A stretch of DNA of 64,000 nucleotides from Streptomyces sp. Je 1-332 (GTDB taxonomy: Bacteria > Actinomycetota > Actinomycetes > Streptomycetales > Streptomycetaceae): the NCBI RefSeq assembly GCF_040730185.1, contig NZ_CP160402.1:5332001-5396000 (forward strand). Reading direction: 5' to 3'. The notes beneath the pieces were generated by a model, which searched no databases, was not told the DNA's origin, and saw nothing but the letters and a program-made list of their open reading frames with translations. Shown here piece by piece: positions 25,511 to 34,416 of the stretch; the first letter of the stretch is position 1; the number at the start of each line of letters is the position of its first letter. The position numbers and the translations under genes are program-made.

Positions 25511-26307
25511 CGGCCCAGGTACTTCGGCTTCGCCTTGTCCAGGAACGCCTGGACGGCGATCGCGTGGTCCTCGGACGCGCCCGCCTTCGCCTGCAGCTCC
25601 TCCTCCTTGGCCAGGGACTCCTCCAGGGTGTGGCCCGCCGCGTAGGCGAGCGACTCCTTGAGGGCCCCGTAGGCGAGGGTGGGGCCCTCGGCGAGGGTGC
25701 GGGCCAGCTTCTCGGCCTCGGCGGCCAACTCGGCCTCCGGGACGACCTTGTTGGCGATCCCCAGGCCGTACGCGTCCTGTGCGCTGATGTTGCGCGGGAA
25801 CAGCAGGAGATCGGCGGCGCGGCCGGGACCGATCAGGCGCTGCAGCGTCCAGGAGACGCCCGAGTCGGCGGTCAGCGCGACCCCGGCGAAGGACGTGTTG
25901 AAGCGCGCGGTGTCCGCGACGACGCGGTAGTCGGCGGCGAGCGCGAAGCCGAACCCCGCGCCGGCCGCGACGCCGTTGACCCCCGCGACGACCGGCTTGG
26001 CCATCCCGGTCAGGGCGCTCAGGATGGGGTTGTAGTGCTCCCGCACCGTGCTCATCGTCTGTCCGGTGCCCGCCGCGCGGTCCGACGTGAGCAGTCCTAC
26101 GTGTTCTTTGAGGTCCTGTCCCACACAGAAGGCACGCCCGGTCGCGGTGAGCAGGACGGCACGGACCGCGGGGTCCGACCCGGCCGACTGCACCGCCTCG
26201 CGCAGAGCGACCTTGGCCTCGACGTTCATCGCGTTCATCGCCTCGGGGCGGTTGAGCGTGATGGTCGCGAGCCCGTCGCTCACCTCGTAGAGCACGGTGT
26301 CGGCCAT
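25507..26307 (-). CDS. Enoyl-CoA hydratase/isomerase (crotonase) family protein
   Basis: A 266-residue CoA-thioester enzyme. The oxyanion-hole segments are AFCVGQDLKE and GVNGVAAGAGFGFALAADYR. The residue usually used as catalytic base is Asp in LTADSGVSWTLQRLIG, as in PaaG-type and delta-enoyl-CoA isomerases, so an isomerase role is possible; hydratase cannot be excluded. The ATG at 26307 is preceded by GGAGGGGATTCACC. The substrate is unknown; no fatty-acid or phenylacetate genes are adjacent. Confidence 0.88.
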   Translation of the reverse strand: MADTVLYEVSDGLATITLNRPEAMNAMNVEAKVALREAVQSAGSDPAVRAVLLTATGRAFCVGQDLKEHVGLLTSDRAAGTGQTMSTVREHYNPILSALTGMAKPVVAGVNGVAAGAGFGFALAADYRVVADTARFNTSFAGVALTADSGVSWTLQRLIGPGRAADLLLFPRNISAQDAYGLGIANKVVPEAELAAEAEKLARTLAEGPTLAYGALKESLAYAAGHTLEESLAKEEELQAKAGASEDHAIAVQAFLDKAKPKYLGR

Positions 26308-26627
26308 GGTGAATCCCCTCCAGTGGTCCTGCGCCGGTCATCTTTGTCCGGGCCCAGCATGACGGAGATCATCGGGCTGCGGCATGAGGGGAGATATGTG
26401 ACCTGCGTCAAAGAATTGCCGGCCGCGGAGGCGTGAGAGGCGGCGAAGTATCGCAGCCACATCGTCGAATTGAGTGGTTTTGCGGGTGCGCGTTGCGCAA
26501 GCGATGCAGACCGATGTTGGTCATCGGGTCCTGCCATGCGGGATAATGGCCTGGAAGCAATATGTTCGATGCCGGTGACACCTGGGTTGTCGGCTGCGAT
26601 GAGCTGGTTTCAGGAAGGGGAACGAGC
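26308..26627. promoter_or_regulatory. Divergent promoter region of crotonase and DUF3117 genes
   Basis: About 320 bases without a gene. Toward the DUF3117 gene a possible promoter is TTGGTC (26517-26522) with GATAAT (26542-26547), a long 19-base spacer. A near-palindrome GCGCGTTGCGCAAGC lies around 26488. The stretch is AT-richer than the coding DNA around it. Confidence 0.4.
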
Positions 26628-26795
26628 ATGGCGGCCATGAAGCCGCGGACGGGCGACGGCCCGCTCGAGGTGACCAAGGAGGGGCGGGGCATCGTCATGC
26701 GCGTTCCGCTCGAAGGCGGCGGACGACTTGTCGTCGAACTGACTCCGGACGAGGCCGATGCACTCGGCGACGCCCTGAAGAAGGTCGTCGGCTGA
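26628..26795 (+). CDS. DUF3117 protein (conserved 55-residue actinobacterial protein)
   Basis: A 55-residue protein MAAMKPRTGDGPLEVTKEGR... ending DALGDALKKVVG. It is one of the most conserved small proteins of actinobacteria, equivalent to Rv1211 of M. tuberculosis, with the same neighbour tag. A longer frame begins at 26562 but ATG 26628 follows AGGAAGGGG and gives the family length. It reads as a short beta-rich domain (GIVMRVPLEGGGRLVVELTP) followed by a helix. Function unknown. Confidence 0.9.
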   Translation: MAAMKPRTGDGPLEVTKEGRGIVMRVPLEGGGRLVVELTPDEADALGDALKKVVG

Positions 26796-26817
26796 CGCGG
26801 AAGCGCCCACACTTTTT

Positions 26818-26854
26818 CACTGCCCCGGCATCGTACAAACGAGCCGGGGCAGTG
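26818..26854. terminator. Hairpin between DUF3117 and O-methyltransferase genes
   Basis: A perfect 12-bp inverted repeat (26818-26829 with 26843-26854, 13-base loop) follows a T-rich CTTTTTC. Located between convergent stops at 26795 and 26885, it serves both. Confidence 0.8.
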
Positions 26855-26884
26855 CTATGTCCGGGTCCCGCCGAGGTGCGTGAT

Positions 26885-27517
26885 CTATCGCTTGACGGCG
26901 CAGAGGAGGCCGTCGCCCACCGGGAGCAGCGAGGGCATCAGGTCCTGGCTCTCGCGCACGGTGCGCAGCAGCTCGCGGATGCGCAGCACCTCGACGGGCT
27001 GCGGACCGGAGTCCACCGTCCGGCCGTCGGAGAAGGCGCCCTCGAAGCAGACGAGCCCGCCCGTGCGCAGCAGGCGCAACGATTCAGCGAGGTAGTCCAG
27101 GTACTCCGTGCGGTCGCCGTCACAGAACACGAGGTCGTACCCGCCGTCCGCGAGGCGCGGCAGTACGTCGAGTGCGCGGCCGGGGATGAACCGCGCGCGG
27201 TTGCCGGCGAACCCGGCGGCGCGGAAGGCCTCCCGCGCGAACTGCTGACGCTCCGGCTCGGGGTCGACGGTGGTCAGGACGCCGTCGGGCCGCATTCCGT
27301 GCAGCAGGTGGAGCCCGGACACGCCCGTGCCCGTCCCGATCTCGGCGACGGCCTTGGCGTCCGCCGTGGCCGCGAGCAGGCGCAACGCGGCGCCGGTACC
27401 GGGAGACACCGAGGGCAGCCCTGTCTCCTGGGCCCGGTCACGGGCCCAGCGCGTGGCCTCGTCCTCGGCGACAAAGGCGTCGGCGAACGCCCAGCTCGTC
27501 TGCCGGTTGCCGGTAAT
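26885..27517 (-). CDS. Class I SAM-dependent O-methyltransferase (unusual ATT start)
   Basis: A 210-residue methyltransferase of the catechol/caffeoyl-CoA O-methyltransferase type. The SAM loop is VAEIGTGTGVSGLHLLHGM, then TTVDPEPERQ and YDLVFCDGDRTEYLDY. The first GTG (27409) would remove a conserved N-terminal helix, SWAFADAFVAEDEATRWARD, which is in frame upstream and aligns with Rv1220c. No ATG, GTG or TTG exists before the upstream stop at 27596-27598. ATT at 27515-27517, directly after AGGAGAGGGCC, is the best start. As in mycobacteria, the gene is divergent from the ECF sigma gene. Confidence 0.85.
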   Translation of the reverse strand: MTGNRQTSWAFADAFVAEDEATRWARDRAQETGLPSVSPGTGAALRLLAATADAKAVAEIGTGTGVSGLHLLHGMRPDGVLTTVDPEPERQQFAREAFRAAGFAGNRARFIPGRALDVLPRLADGGYDLVFCDGDRTEYLDYLAESLRLLRTGGLVCFEGAFSDGRTVDSGPQPVEVLRIRELLRTVRESQDLMPSLLPVGDGLLCAVKR

Positions 27518-27570
27518 GGCCCTCTCCTGTCCCCGTGGTTGCCTGGCCGTGACTGTATCCGTTGGGGGTG

Positions 27571-27597
27571 GGAACCCGCAGATGGGACCGGGCGTTT
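27571..27597 (+). promoter_or_regulatory. ECF-type promoter of the sigma factor gene (GGAACC-N16-CGTTT)
   Basis: GGAACC (27571-27576) and CGTTT (27593-27597) are separated by exactly 16 bases, the classic ECF sigma promoter form. It lies ~140 bases before the sigma-factor ATG, suggesting autoregulation. The predicted 5' leader is ~134 bases. Confidence 0.75.
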
Positions 27598-27736
27598 AGT
27601 AGGGGTAGGCGGACGCCGGGGGTAACGAATGGATCAAGACTGGCCGCGGGGCCTTCGACCAGGCAGGACACCTGGCAGGAAGCCCGTACCAAATTCCAGT
27701 AAAAACGCTTATCCGGAGCTAACGGGCGAGGTGGTT

Positions 27737-28504
27737 ATGGTAGGGGCTCCACTGGACACCACCAGAGCCGACAGGGGAGGTGCGGCTGCGTCCGCGAACC
27801 GGGGAGGAGCGCTGAAGCGCTTTCTCAGGTTGGTGGGTGAGCCGAAATCCGTGACCGACACCGCTGACCGATTCCACGCTGCCAGCTCCGCTCAGACCGC
27901 GACCTTTGCCGCTGACGCGGATGCGCAGGCGTGGACTCCGCCCACCTGGGAGGAGATCGTCAGCACGCACAGCGGACGGGTCTATCGCCTGGCGTATCGC
28001 CTGACCGGTAATCAGCACGACGCCGAGGACCTCACGCAAGAGGTCTTCGTCCGTGTCTTCCGGTCCCTGTCGACCTACACCCCCGGCACCTTCGAGGGCT
28101 GGCTGCACCGCATCACCACGAACCTGTTCCTGGACATGGTGCGCCGCAAGCAGCGCATCCGTTTCGACGCCCTCGGGGACGACGCGGCGGAGCGCCTTCC
28201 CAGCCGTGAGCCGTCGCCGCAGCAGGTCTTCAACGACACGCACTTCGACGCGGACGTGCAGCAGGCGCTGGACACCCTCGCTCCGGAGTTCCGCGCGGCC
28301 GTGGTCCTGTGCGACATCGAAGGCCTCTCGTACGAGGAGATCGCCGCGACCCTGGGCGTCAAGCTGGGCACGGTCCGCAGCCGTATCCACCGTGGCCGAT
28401 CGCAGCTGCGCAAGGCCCTTCAGCACCGGTCGCCCGAAGCCCGCGCCGAGCGCCGCTCGCTCGCAGGGGCCGTGGCGCTGGGAGGAGGGGGCGCGACCGC
28501 GTGA
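27737..28504 (+). CDS. sigE: ECF RNA polymerase sigma factor (SigE of mycobacteria type)
   Basis: A 255-residue group IV sigma factor. Region 2 spans [20 protein letters not shown] through [17 protein letters not shown], and region 4 [20 protein letters not shown] plus [18 protein letters not shown]. The frame opens at 27629, but codons 27629-27736 are AT-ending and unlike Streptomyces coding, so ATG 27737 after GAGG is chosen. The anti-sigma gene overlaps by GTGA, then htrA and tatB follow. This is the envelope-stress regulator equivalent to M. tuberculosis SigE, not the S. coelicolor cell-wall sigma of the same name. Confidence 0.92.
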   Translation: MVGAPLDTTRADRGGAAASANRGGALKRFLRLVGEPKSVTDTADRFHAASSAQTATFAADADAQAWTPPTWEEIVSTHSGRVYRLAYRLTGNQHDAEDLTQEVFVRVFRSLSTYTPGTFEGWLHRITTNLFLDMVRRKQRIRFDALGDDAAERLPSREPSPQQVFNDTHFDADVQQALDTLAPEFRAAVVLCDIEGLSYEEIAATLGVKLGTVRSRIHRGRSQLRKALQHRSPEARAERRSLAGAVALGGGGATA

Positions 28505-29604
28505 GTGGATCACGGTCGAAACCTGTCGAACGGCATCTGGCCGAGCAGCATCTGGGGGACCGACTCGCCGCCCTGGTGGATGGTGAGTTGGGCCATGACG
28601 CGCGTGAGCGAGTCCTCGCTCATCTCGCGACCTGTCCGAAGTGCAAGACCGAGGCCGACTCGCAGCGGCGGCTCAAGAGTGTCTTCGCCGAGGTGGCCCC
28701 GCCGCCTCCCTCCGAGAGTTTCCTCGCCCGGCTGCAAGGCCTGCCCGGCGGCGGCAGTGAGCCTCCTTCCGGCCCAAGACCTCCTGGAAGCGGCGGCTTC
28801 GCCACCGCGGACAGTGAGTCAGGGCTGCCGCCGAGCGGAGTCTTCGGCGTGCGGCCGGAGACCTTCGGCTATGCCCCCGCGGGCGCCCATGCCGCGGTGC
28901 TGCCGAGTTCGGGGCGCGGTTTCCGTATCCATGACGTCGACCACCGCGACGTGGGCCGGCACGAGGCCGAGCGGTCGCTGTGGCGCGGGCGGCGGTTCGC
29001 CTTCGCCGCCGCGGGTGCGGTGTCGCTGGCCGCGATAGCGCTGGGCGGTGTCACGACGGGCGTCCCCGCCGACCCGGGTGACCCGCGTGCGGGCTCGGGC
29101 ACCAGTAACAGCTCCGGCAGCACCAACAGCCAGGGCAACAGCAACAACTCGGGTGCCGGCAACAGCAATGCGTCGCCTACGCGTGCGCCGGGTGCGGCCA
29201 CCACGGCTCCCGATTCCGTCCGGCGCCGTGGCAGCGGACCGCTTTCCGTGCAGGGCCAGCGCCCCGGAGTCCTCGCGGCGCCGGTCGCGCCGACGCAGGC
29301 GACCGGGCCCTTGCTGCCCGGTGCGCCCGGGGTGCCCGCGCGAGGTCCTCGTATCCAGCAGCCGTCGCTGTCCGCCCAGCAGCAGATCGCGGCGCCGATG
29401 CTGACCGGCGCGGCGATCATGTCCCCGCTAATCCGGCCGGCCCCTCCCGTCGTGTCGGGCGGCCCGGCCGCCGCGGGCACCGTGCCGACGCTGGGCGGGA
29501 TCGCCTCGGAGGGCTCGGGGCCGGGTGGTGAGGCGGACCCGGCGCACACCTCGGCGTCCTCGCCCCTCGAAGGCACACTGCAGGGCACTTCACAGATCCG
29601 CTGA
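28501..29604 (+). CDS. Zinc-dependent anti-sigma factor with membrane anchor (RseA-like)
   Basis: A 367-residue protein beginning with a zinc anti-sigma domain: His41, Cys45 and Cys48 in HLATCPKC form the Hx3Cx2C motif that binds the cognate sigma factor. A membrane helix lies near residues 163-183 ([20 protein letters not shown]), followed by a long Ser/Asn/Gly- and Pro-rich extracytoplasmic region without recognised domains. GTG 28501 overlaps the sigma stop. The large external part may sense envelope stress. It is much longer than mycobacterial RseA, which is cytoplasmic. Confidence 0.9.
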   Translation: MSGSRSKPVERHLAEQHLGDRLAALVDGELGHDARERVLAHLATCPKCKTEADSQRRLKSVFAEVAPPPPSESFLARLQGLPGGGSEPPSGPRPPGSGGFATADSESGLPPSGVFGVRPETFGYAPAGAHAAVLPSSGRGFRIHDVDHRDVGRHEAERSLWRGRRFAFAAAGAVSLAAIALGGVTTGVPADPGDPRAGSGTSNSSGSTNSQGNSNNSGAGNSNASPTRAPGAATTAPDSVRRRGSGPLSVQGQRPGVLAAPVAPTQATGPLLPGAPGVPARGPRIQQPSLSAQQQIAAPMLTGAAIMSPLIRPAPPVVSGGPAAAGTVPTLGGIASEGSGPGGEADPAHTSASSPLEGTLQGTSQIR

Positions 29605-29730
29605 GGTGCTCTGCGCTTCGGCGGGGGAACCTGGTTGAATCCTCGGTGGGCCGTGCCTGGCCGAGGCTTGTGGCGGGCGCGGAGTTGAGCACGTGATCGG
29701 CGTCCGCCGTAGGCCAGGTGTGGGGAGAGC

Positions 29731-31719
29731 ATGGACGAGGGCAAGCCCACGAAGGCGAAATGGTGGAGCCGCCCCAGGTCGGAGTCCGCCTCCGAACCGG
29801 AGCACGGCGCTGCCGACGAGGCGACGGCCACCACCGGCCGGGCGGAGGACGCCTCGGGTGACTTCACGCTGGCGGCGGCGGTTCCGCCGGGGGCGGGGCC
29901 TGAGCCGACTTCCCCCGCTCCGGACGCCGCGGCGGCTCCGCGGGGCGCCCCTGACCCGGGAGTCCCCACGCAGCCCGGCACAGGCCCGCTCGCGCCCGGT
30001 AACGCCGCTTCGGGCAGCCCGGCTGCGGGCCGCCCCGGCTCGGGCCCGGCTGACGCTGCTGCTGGTGGCGCGGCCCCGGGCGTCTCCGCGCCGGGCGGTA
30101 GCGACGCTGCTCCCGGTGGCGCGGCCCAGGACGCCGCGGCCGTTGCGCCTGGCGTCCCCGGCACGGACGTACCCGCCCAGGCCGGCCCTGCTCCCGCCGA
30201 CCGCCCCCGCCCGCTGCACGACCCCGACCCGTACAGCACCCCGCCGTACGGTGAGCCCGGCCCCTGGGCCCCCGCCCCGCCCGTACAGCACCCGGCGGCC
30301 ACCCCGCCCCATGGCACGCAGCACCCCGCGGCGAGTCACGGCGGGACCCCGCCTCACGGCACCCCCGGACCTGCCCCGACCCCGCCCGTACAACACCCGG
30401 CGGCCACCCCGCCCCACGGCACGCAGCCCCCGGCGGCGAGTCACGGCGGGACCCCGCCTCACGGCACCCCCGGACCTGCCCCGCAGTCCCAGCCGCAGGT
30501 CCACCCCCAGTCACCCGCGACCCCCGCCCCGGCCCGGCAGCCCTATGACCCCTGGAACGCGCCCCTCCAGCAGAACGGTGGGGTTCCTGTTGATGAGGCC
30601 AAGCAGACGAGGCTGGCGCGGCGGATCATTCTGGTCGGGATCGCTGTCATCACGCTCGTGGCCGGTGGCATCGGTGGAGCCATCGGGGCCTATCTGGAGC
30701 GCAACGGCGGAGTGTCCGACATCGAGCTGCCGCAGGCCACGTCGCAGGACAAGGCGCGGGCCAAGGACAGCGTGGCCGGGATCGCGGCGAGTTCGCTGCC
30801 CGGCGTCGTGACCCTGCACGTCAGCGGCGACGAGGCACAGGGCACCGGTACCGGCTTCGTGCTGGACGGCAAGGGCCACATCCTCACCAACAACCACGTG
30901 GTCGAGCCCGCGGGGACCGGCGGCGAGATAACGGTGACGTTCAGCGGCGGCGAGAGCGCCAAGGCGGAGGTCATCGGCCGCGACGCGGGGTACGACCTCG
31001 CCGTGGTCAAGGTCTCCGGCGTACGCGGACTGAAGCCGCTGCCCCTCGGCAACTCCGAGAACGTCCAGGTGGGCGACCCCGTCGTCGCCATCGGCGCCCC
31101 CTTCGACCTCGCCAACACCGTCACCTCCGGCATCATCAGCGCCAAGGAACGCCCCATCACCGCCGGCGGGGAGAAGGGCGACGGCAGTGACGTCAGCTAT
31201 GTCGACGCGCTGCAGACCGACGCCCCCATCAACCCCGGCAACTCCGGCGGCCCCCTGATGGACGGCGACGCCCGCGTCATCGGCATCAACAGCGCCATCC
31301 GCTCCGCCGACGACAGCTCCGCGCCCGGCGGCGGCCAGGCCGGTTCCATAGGGCTCGGCTTCGCCATCCCCATCAACCAGGGCAAGCGCGTCGCCGAAGA
31401 GCTGATCAACACCGGCAAGGCCACGCACCCTGTGATCGGTGTCACGCTCGACATGGAGTACACGGGCGACGGCGCCCGCGTCGGCGACAAGGGCAAGGAC
31501 GGCGGCCCCGCCGTGAACAAGGGTGGCCCCGGCGACCGCGCGGGGATGAAGCCGGGCGACGTCATCACCGAAGTGGATGGTCAGCGCATTCACTCCGGCG
31601 ACGAGCTGATCGTCAAGATCCGCGCGCACCGGCCCAAGGACAGCCTGGAACTGACCGTCCAGCGAGCGGGAAAGGACCGGAAAGTGACGCTGGTGCTCGG
31701 GGCCGCTGACGGGAGCTGA
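29731..31719 (+). CDS. HtrA/DegP-type membrane-anchored serine protease with PDZ domain
   Basis: A 662-residue quality-control protease. Residues 1-290 are a Pro/Gly/Ala-rich cytoplasmic region with a 35-residue tandem repeat (positions 182-251), then a membrane helix (ILVGIAVITLVAGGIGGAIG, ~297-316). The trypsin-like domain has the triad His389 (NNHVVE), Asp422 (GYDLAVVKV) and Ser505 (NPGNSGGPL). A C-terminal PDZ domain contains GPGDRAGMKPGDVITEVDGQ. It is the expected partner of the upstream sigma/anti-sigma pair and probably degrades misfolded exported proteins. Confidence 0.95.
   Translation: MDEGKPTKAKWWSRPRSESASEPEHGAADEATATTGRAEDASGDFTLAAAVPPGAGPEPTSPAPDAAAAPRGAPDPGVPTQPGTGPLAPGNAASGSPAAGRPGSGPADAAAGGAAPGVSAPGGSDAAPGGAAQDAAAVAPGVPGTDVPAQAGPAPADRPRPLHDPDPYSTPPYGEPGPWAPAPPVQHPAATPPHGTQHPAASHGGTPPHGTPGPAPTPPVQHPAATPPHGTQPPAASHGGTPPHGTPGPAPQSQPQVHPQSPATPAPARQPYDPWNAPLQQNGGVPVDEAKQTRLARRIILVGIAVITLVAGGIGGAIGAYLERNGGVSDIELPQATSQDKARAKDSVAGIAASSLPGVVTLHVSGDEAQGTGTGFVLDGKGHILTNNHVVEPAGTGGEITVTFSGGESAKAEVIGRDAGYDLAVVKVSGVRGLKPLPLGNSENVQVGDPVVAIGAPFDLANTVTSGIISAKERPITAGGEKGDGSDVSYVDALQTDAPINPGNSGGPLMDGDARVIGINSAIRSADDSSAPGGGQAGSIGLGFAIPINQGKRVAEELINTGKATHPVIGVTLDMEYTGDGARVGDKGKDGGPAVNKGGPGDRAGMKPGDVITEVDGQRIHSGDELIVKIRAHRPKDSLELTVQRAGKDRKVTLVLGAADGS
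30275..30484 (+). repeat. 105-bp tandem duplication inside the HtrA linker
   Basis: Two near-identical 105-bp units (30275-30379 and 30380-30484) encode two copies of a 35-residue Pro/His/Gly block (PPVQHPAATPPHGTQ...). The period is a multiple of three so the frame is kept. Only a few base differences are present, so the duplication is recent or homogenised. Confidence 0.9.
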
Positions 31720-31801
31720 TCCACGTCTGTCGCCCAGCGGCTACCGGACGGACAGGAACGCCGGGTACCGTGGACCCGGTCCGGATGGCAAGGAGCTCAA
31801 G

Positions 31802-32284
31802 GTGTTCTCAGACATTGGCCCGCTCGAGGTAGTGGCGCTGATCATCCTCGCCGTGCTCGTTTTCGGCCCGGACAAGCTGCCCAAGCTGATTCAGGACGCC
31901 TCGCGCACCATCCGTAAGATCCGTGAATTCTCGGACAGCGCCAAGGCGGATATCCGCAGTGAACTCGGCCCGGAATTCAAGGACTTCGAGTTCGAGGACC
32001 TGAATCCGAAGACCTTCATCCGCAAGCAGCTCGACAACGACGAGCTCGGCCTGAAGGAAATCCGGAACGGCTTCGACCTCAAGAAGGAGATGGCCGAGGT
32101 CACGGACGCCGTGCACGGGCGGGAGAGTGAATCCTCCGACGGCGCCACGGGTTCGGACAGCGCGTCCGGCACAGGCGGCGGCCGCGTCGACATGGCCAAG
32201 AAGGACGGCGGCCTCGACATGGACAAGAAGCCCGAGAAGGCCGCGCCCGCCGACCCCCCGCCGTTCGACGCGGACGCCACCTGA
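31802..32284 (+). CDS. tatB: Sec-independent protein translocase subunit TatB
   Basis: A 160-residue twin-arginine translocon subunit. The N-terminus MFSDIGPLEVVALIILAVLV with FGPDKLPKLIQ forms the short membrane helix and amphipathic helix; a charged cytoplasmic tail follows. The phrase FSDIGPLE identifies it as TatB rather than TatA. GTG 31802 lies 7 bases after AAGGAG. It is placed after htrA, as in mycobacteria; tatA and tatC are not in the window. Confidence 0.95.
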   Translation: MFSDIGPLEVVALIILAVLVFGPDKLPKLIQDASRTIRKIREFSDSAKADIRSELGPEFKDFEFEDLNPKTFIRKQLDNDELGLKEIRNGFDLKKEMAEVTDAVHGRESESSDGATGSDSASGTGGGRVDMAKKDGGLDMDKKPEKAAPADPPPFDADAT

Positions 32285-32470
32285 CCTCCTTCGAGGCACC
32301 CGCGGCGCGCCCCCGAGCGCGCTTCCTCGCGCCCCTTCCGATACACCCGTCCGCCGACCGGTGTCCCAGCTTCCGGAACGGGTGTGGCTATCCTGCCTTG
32401 TTGTCCGGCTGAGGACGCCCGAGGGGGGCGGGCCCTGCGGACCGATGAGAACGAGGAGGCGGCCGGGTAC

Positions 32471-33145
32471 ATGGAGACGACAAGTCGCGTAGGCGCACAG
32501 GCGCCGGCCGCGGACGGCACCGCACAGGCGATGCCCTCCGCCCGGCGCACGGTCGACAGCTATCTGCTGGCGCCCTTCCCCTGGTACGGCCTCGACGAGG
32601 CCTTCACGGGGCAGCGCTGGCTGATGCAGGTCGGCAACGCCGCGGACGGCGCGGTGGAGCACGGCTCCATCGGGCACGGCGATGAGCCGTCGGTACGGAG
32701 TGACGGACCCTTCGGGAACAGCGACAAGGAGCGCTTCGCGGTCGTGGTGACCGTCGCGGCCAACCCGGTGCGCCGCAGCCCGGACGGCACGGGCCTGCTG
32801 GAGGCGACCTCGGTGTCGTCCGCGGCCTGGCTCGCCGGAGTGGGGCTGCTGTCCTTCACCTGGCCCAGCCAGATGGACCACACTCTGCGCGACGACTGGC
32901 TGGACCAGCAGACCGAGACGGCCTGGGTCCTCGCGGACGATCTGCAGGGCGACGACTGGTCGACGCTCTCGCTCCCGGTGGACGGGGTGCCGACCTCGTT
33001 CCACTACCGCGAGTCCGAGTTCGGCTGGGTGCTCGCCGGGTCCACCGAGCAGGGCGTGCACCTGGGCGCCTACGGGCGCGGCATGAGCGCGTACGGCCTG
33101 GGCTTCTCCGCGGTCAAGGACATCCACGAGTACGCGGCCGACTAG
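32471..33145 (+). CDS. Conserved hypothetical protein
   Basis: A 224-residue cytoplasmic protein, with blocks TVDSYLLAPFPWYGLDEAFT, GQRWLMQVGNAADGAVEHGS and DDWSTLSLPVDGVPTSFHYR. No signal peptide or membrane helix is seen. The ATG 32471 is preceded by AGGAGG at 32453-32458, with an upstream in-frame extension to 32384 considered less likely. It lies between tatB and mrp on the plus strand. I do not recognise the family; it looks like a Streptomyces-conserved protein of alpha/beta composition. Confidence 0.7.
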   Translation: METTSRVGAQAPAADGTAQAMPSARRTVDSYLLAPFPWYGLDEAFTGQRWLMQVGNAADGAVEHGSIGHGDEPSVRSDGPFGNSDKERFAVVVTVAANPVRRSPDGTGLLEATSVSSAAWLAGVGLLSFTWPSQMDHTLRDDWLDQQTETAWVLADDLQGDDWSTLSLPVDGVPTSFHYRESEFGWVLAGSTEQGVHLGAYGRGMSAYGLGFSAVKDIHEYAAD

Positions 33146-33169
33146 CGCGAGGCCCGAACACCGCGCACA

Positions 33170-33218
33170 TACGCCGATGGGGGCGCCGCTCATGACGAGC
33201 GGCGCCCCCATCGGCGTA
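33170..33218. terminator. Long perfect hairpin between convergent genes
   Basis: A perfect 21-bp inverted repeat (33170-33190 with 33198-33218, 7-base loop CATGACG) fills the 93-base gap between the convergent hypothetical gene and mrp. It is the strongest terminator in the window. Confidence 0.92.
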
Positions 33219-33238
33219 CGGAAGGAGCCTTGGAGGCC

Positions 33239-34372
33239 TCAGAACTTGTTGCGCGGGGTGATCCCGAGGGTCATGCCCGCCAGGCCGCGCTGGCGGCCGC
33301 CCAGCTTGCCCGCGATCGTGCGCAGCGCCGAGCCCGCCGGGGAGTCCGGGTCGGTCAGGACGACCGGCTTGCCCTCGTCGCCGCCCTCGCGCAGGCGGAC
33401 GTCGATCGGGATGGAGCCGAGGACCGGGACGTTGGCGCCCGTGGTCTTCGTGAGGCCCTCGGCGACGCGCTGGCCGCCGCCCGTGCCGAAGACGTCGACC
33501 ATCTCGCCGCAGTGCGGGCAGGGCAGCCCCGCCATGTTCTCGACGACGCCGACGATCTTCTGGTGGGTCTGCACCGCGATGGAGCCCGCGCGCTCGGCGA
33601 CCTCGGCCGCCGCCTGCTGGGGGGTCGTCACGACGAGGATCTCGGCGTTCGGGACCAGCTGGGCCACGGAGATCGCGATGTCGCCCGTGCCCGGCGGCAG
33701 GTCGAGCAGCAGGACGTCCAGGTCGCCCCAGAAGACGTCCGCGAGGAACTGCTGGAGGGCGCGGTGGAGCATCGGGCCGCGCCATACGACCGGGGCGTTG
33801 CCCGGCGTGAACATGCCGATCGAGATGACCTTCACGCCGTTCGCCGACGGCGGCATGATCATGTCCTCGACCTGGGTGGGCTTGCCGTCCGCGCCCAGCA
33901 TCCGGGGCACGGAGTGGCCGTAGATGTCCGCGTCCACGACGCCGACCTTCAGGCCGTCCGCCGCCATCGCGGCCGCGAGGTTCACCGTCACCGAGGACTT
34001 GCCGACGCCGCCCTTGCCGGACGCGACGGCGTAGACACGGGTCAGGGAGCCGGGCTTGGCGAAGGGGACCTCGCGCTCGGCGGTGCCGCCGCGCAGGGCG
34101 CTCGCCAGCTCCTTGCGCTGCTCGTCGCTCATCACGTCGAGCGTGACGTCGACGTGCGTGACGCCTTCGACGGCGGCGACCGCGTCGGTCACGTTCTTCG
34201 TGATGGTCTCGCGCATCGGGCACCCGGAGACCGTGAGGTACACGGTGACCGCTACCGCCCCATCAGGGGAGATATCGACCGATTTGACCATCCCCAACTC
34301 GGTGATGGGTCGATGGATCTCGGGGTCGTTCACCGTCGCCAGTGCTTCACGCACCGCGTCTTCCGTAGCCAT
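33239..34372 (-). CDS. mrp: Mrp/ApbC-type iron-sulphur cluster carrier ATPase
   Basis: A 377-residue P-loop ATPase. An N-terminal DUF59/MIP18-like domain (EALATVNDPEIHRPITELGM) precedes the deviant Walker A VASGKGGVGKSSVTVNLAAA, and a CxxC (GLPCPHCGEM) would hold a transferable Fe-S cluster. The frame extends to 34420 but ATG 34372 (MATEDAVREAL) gives the family start. Mrp lies in the same neighbourhood in mycobacteria (Rv1229c). Confidence 0.93.
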   Translation of the reverse strand: MATEDAVREALATVNDPEIHRPITELGMVKSVDISPDGAVAVTVYLTVSGCPMRETITKNVTDAVAAVEGVTHVDVTLDVMSDEQRKELASALRGGTAEREVPFAKPGSLTRVYAVASGKGGVGKSSVTVNLAAAMAADGLKVGVVDADIYGHSVPRMLGADGKPTQVEDMIMPPSANGVKVISIGMFTPGNAPVVWRGPMLHRALQQFLADVFWGDLDVLLLDLPPGTGDIAISVAQLVPNAEILVVTTPQQAAAEVAERAGSIAVQTHQKIVGVVENMAGLPCPHCGEMVDVFGTGGGQRVAEGLTKTTGANVPVLGSIPIDVRLREGGDEGKPVVLTDPDSPAGSALRTIAGKLGGRQRGLAGMTLGITPRNKF

Positions 34373-34416
34373 AAGACCGATAGTACGGCGCGGTAACCCC
34401 GCCCCGGAAAGAGCCG

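Noticed and set aside
27629..27736. N-terminal extension of the sigma factor
   Set aside because: Third codon positions are AT-rich and unlike Streptomyces genes; ATG 27737 with GAGG is better.
29626..29660. SigE-type promoter before htrA (GGAACC)
   Set aside because: GGAACC is present but no CGTT lies 15-17 bases downstream.
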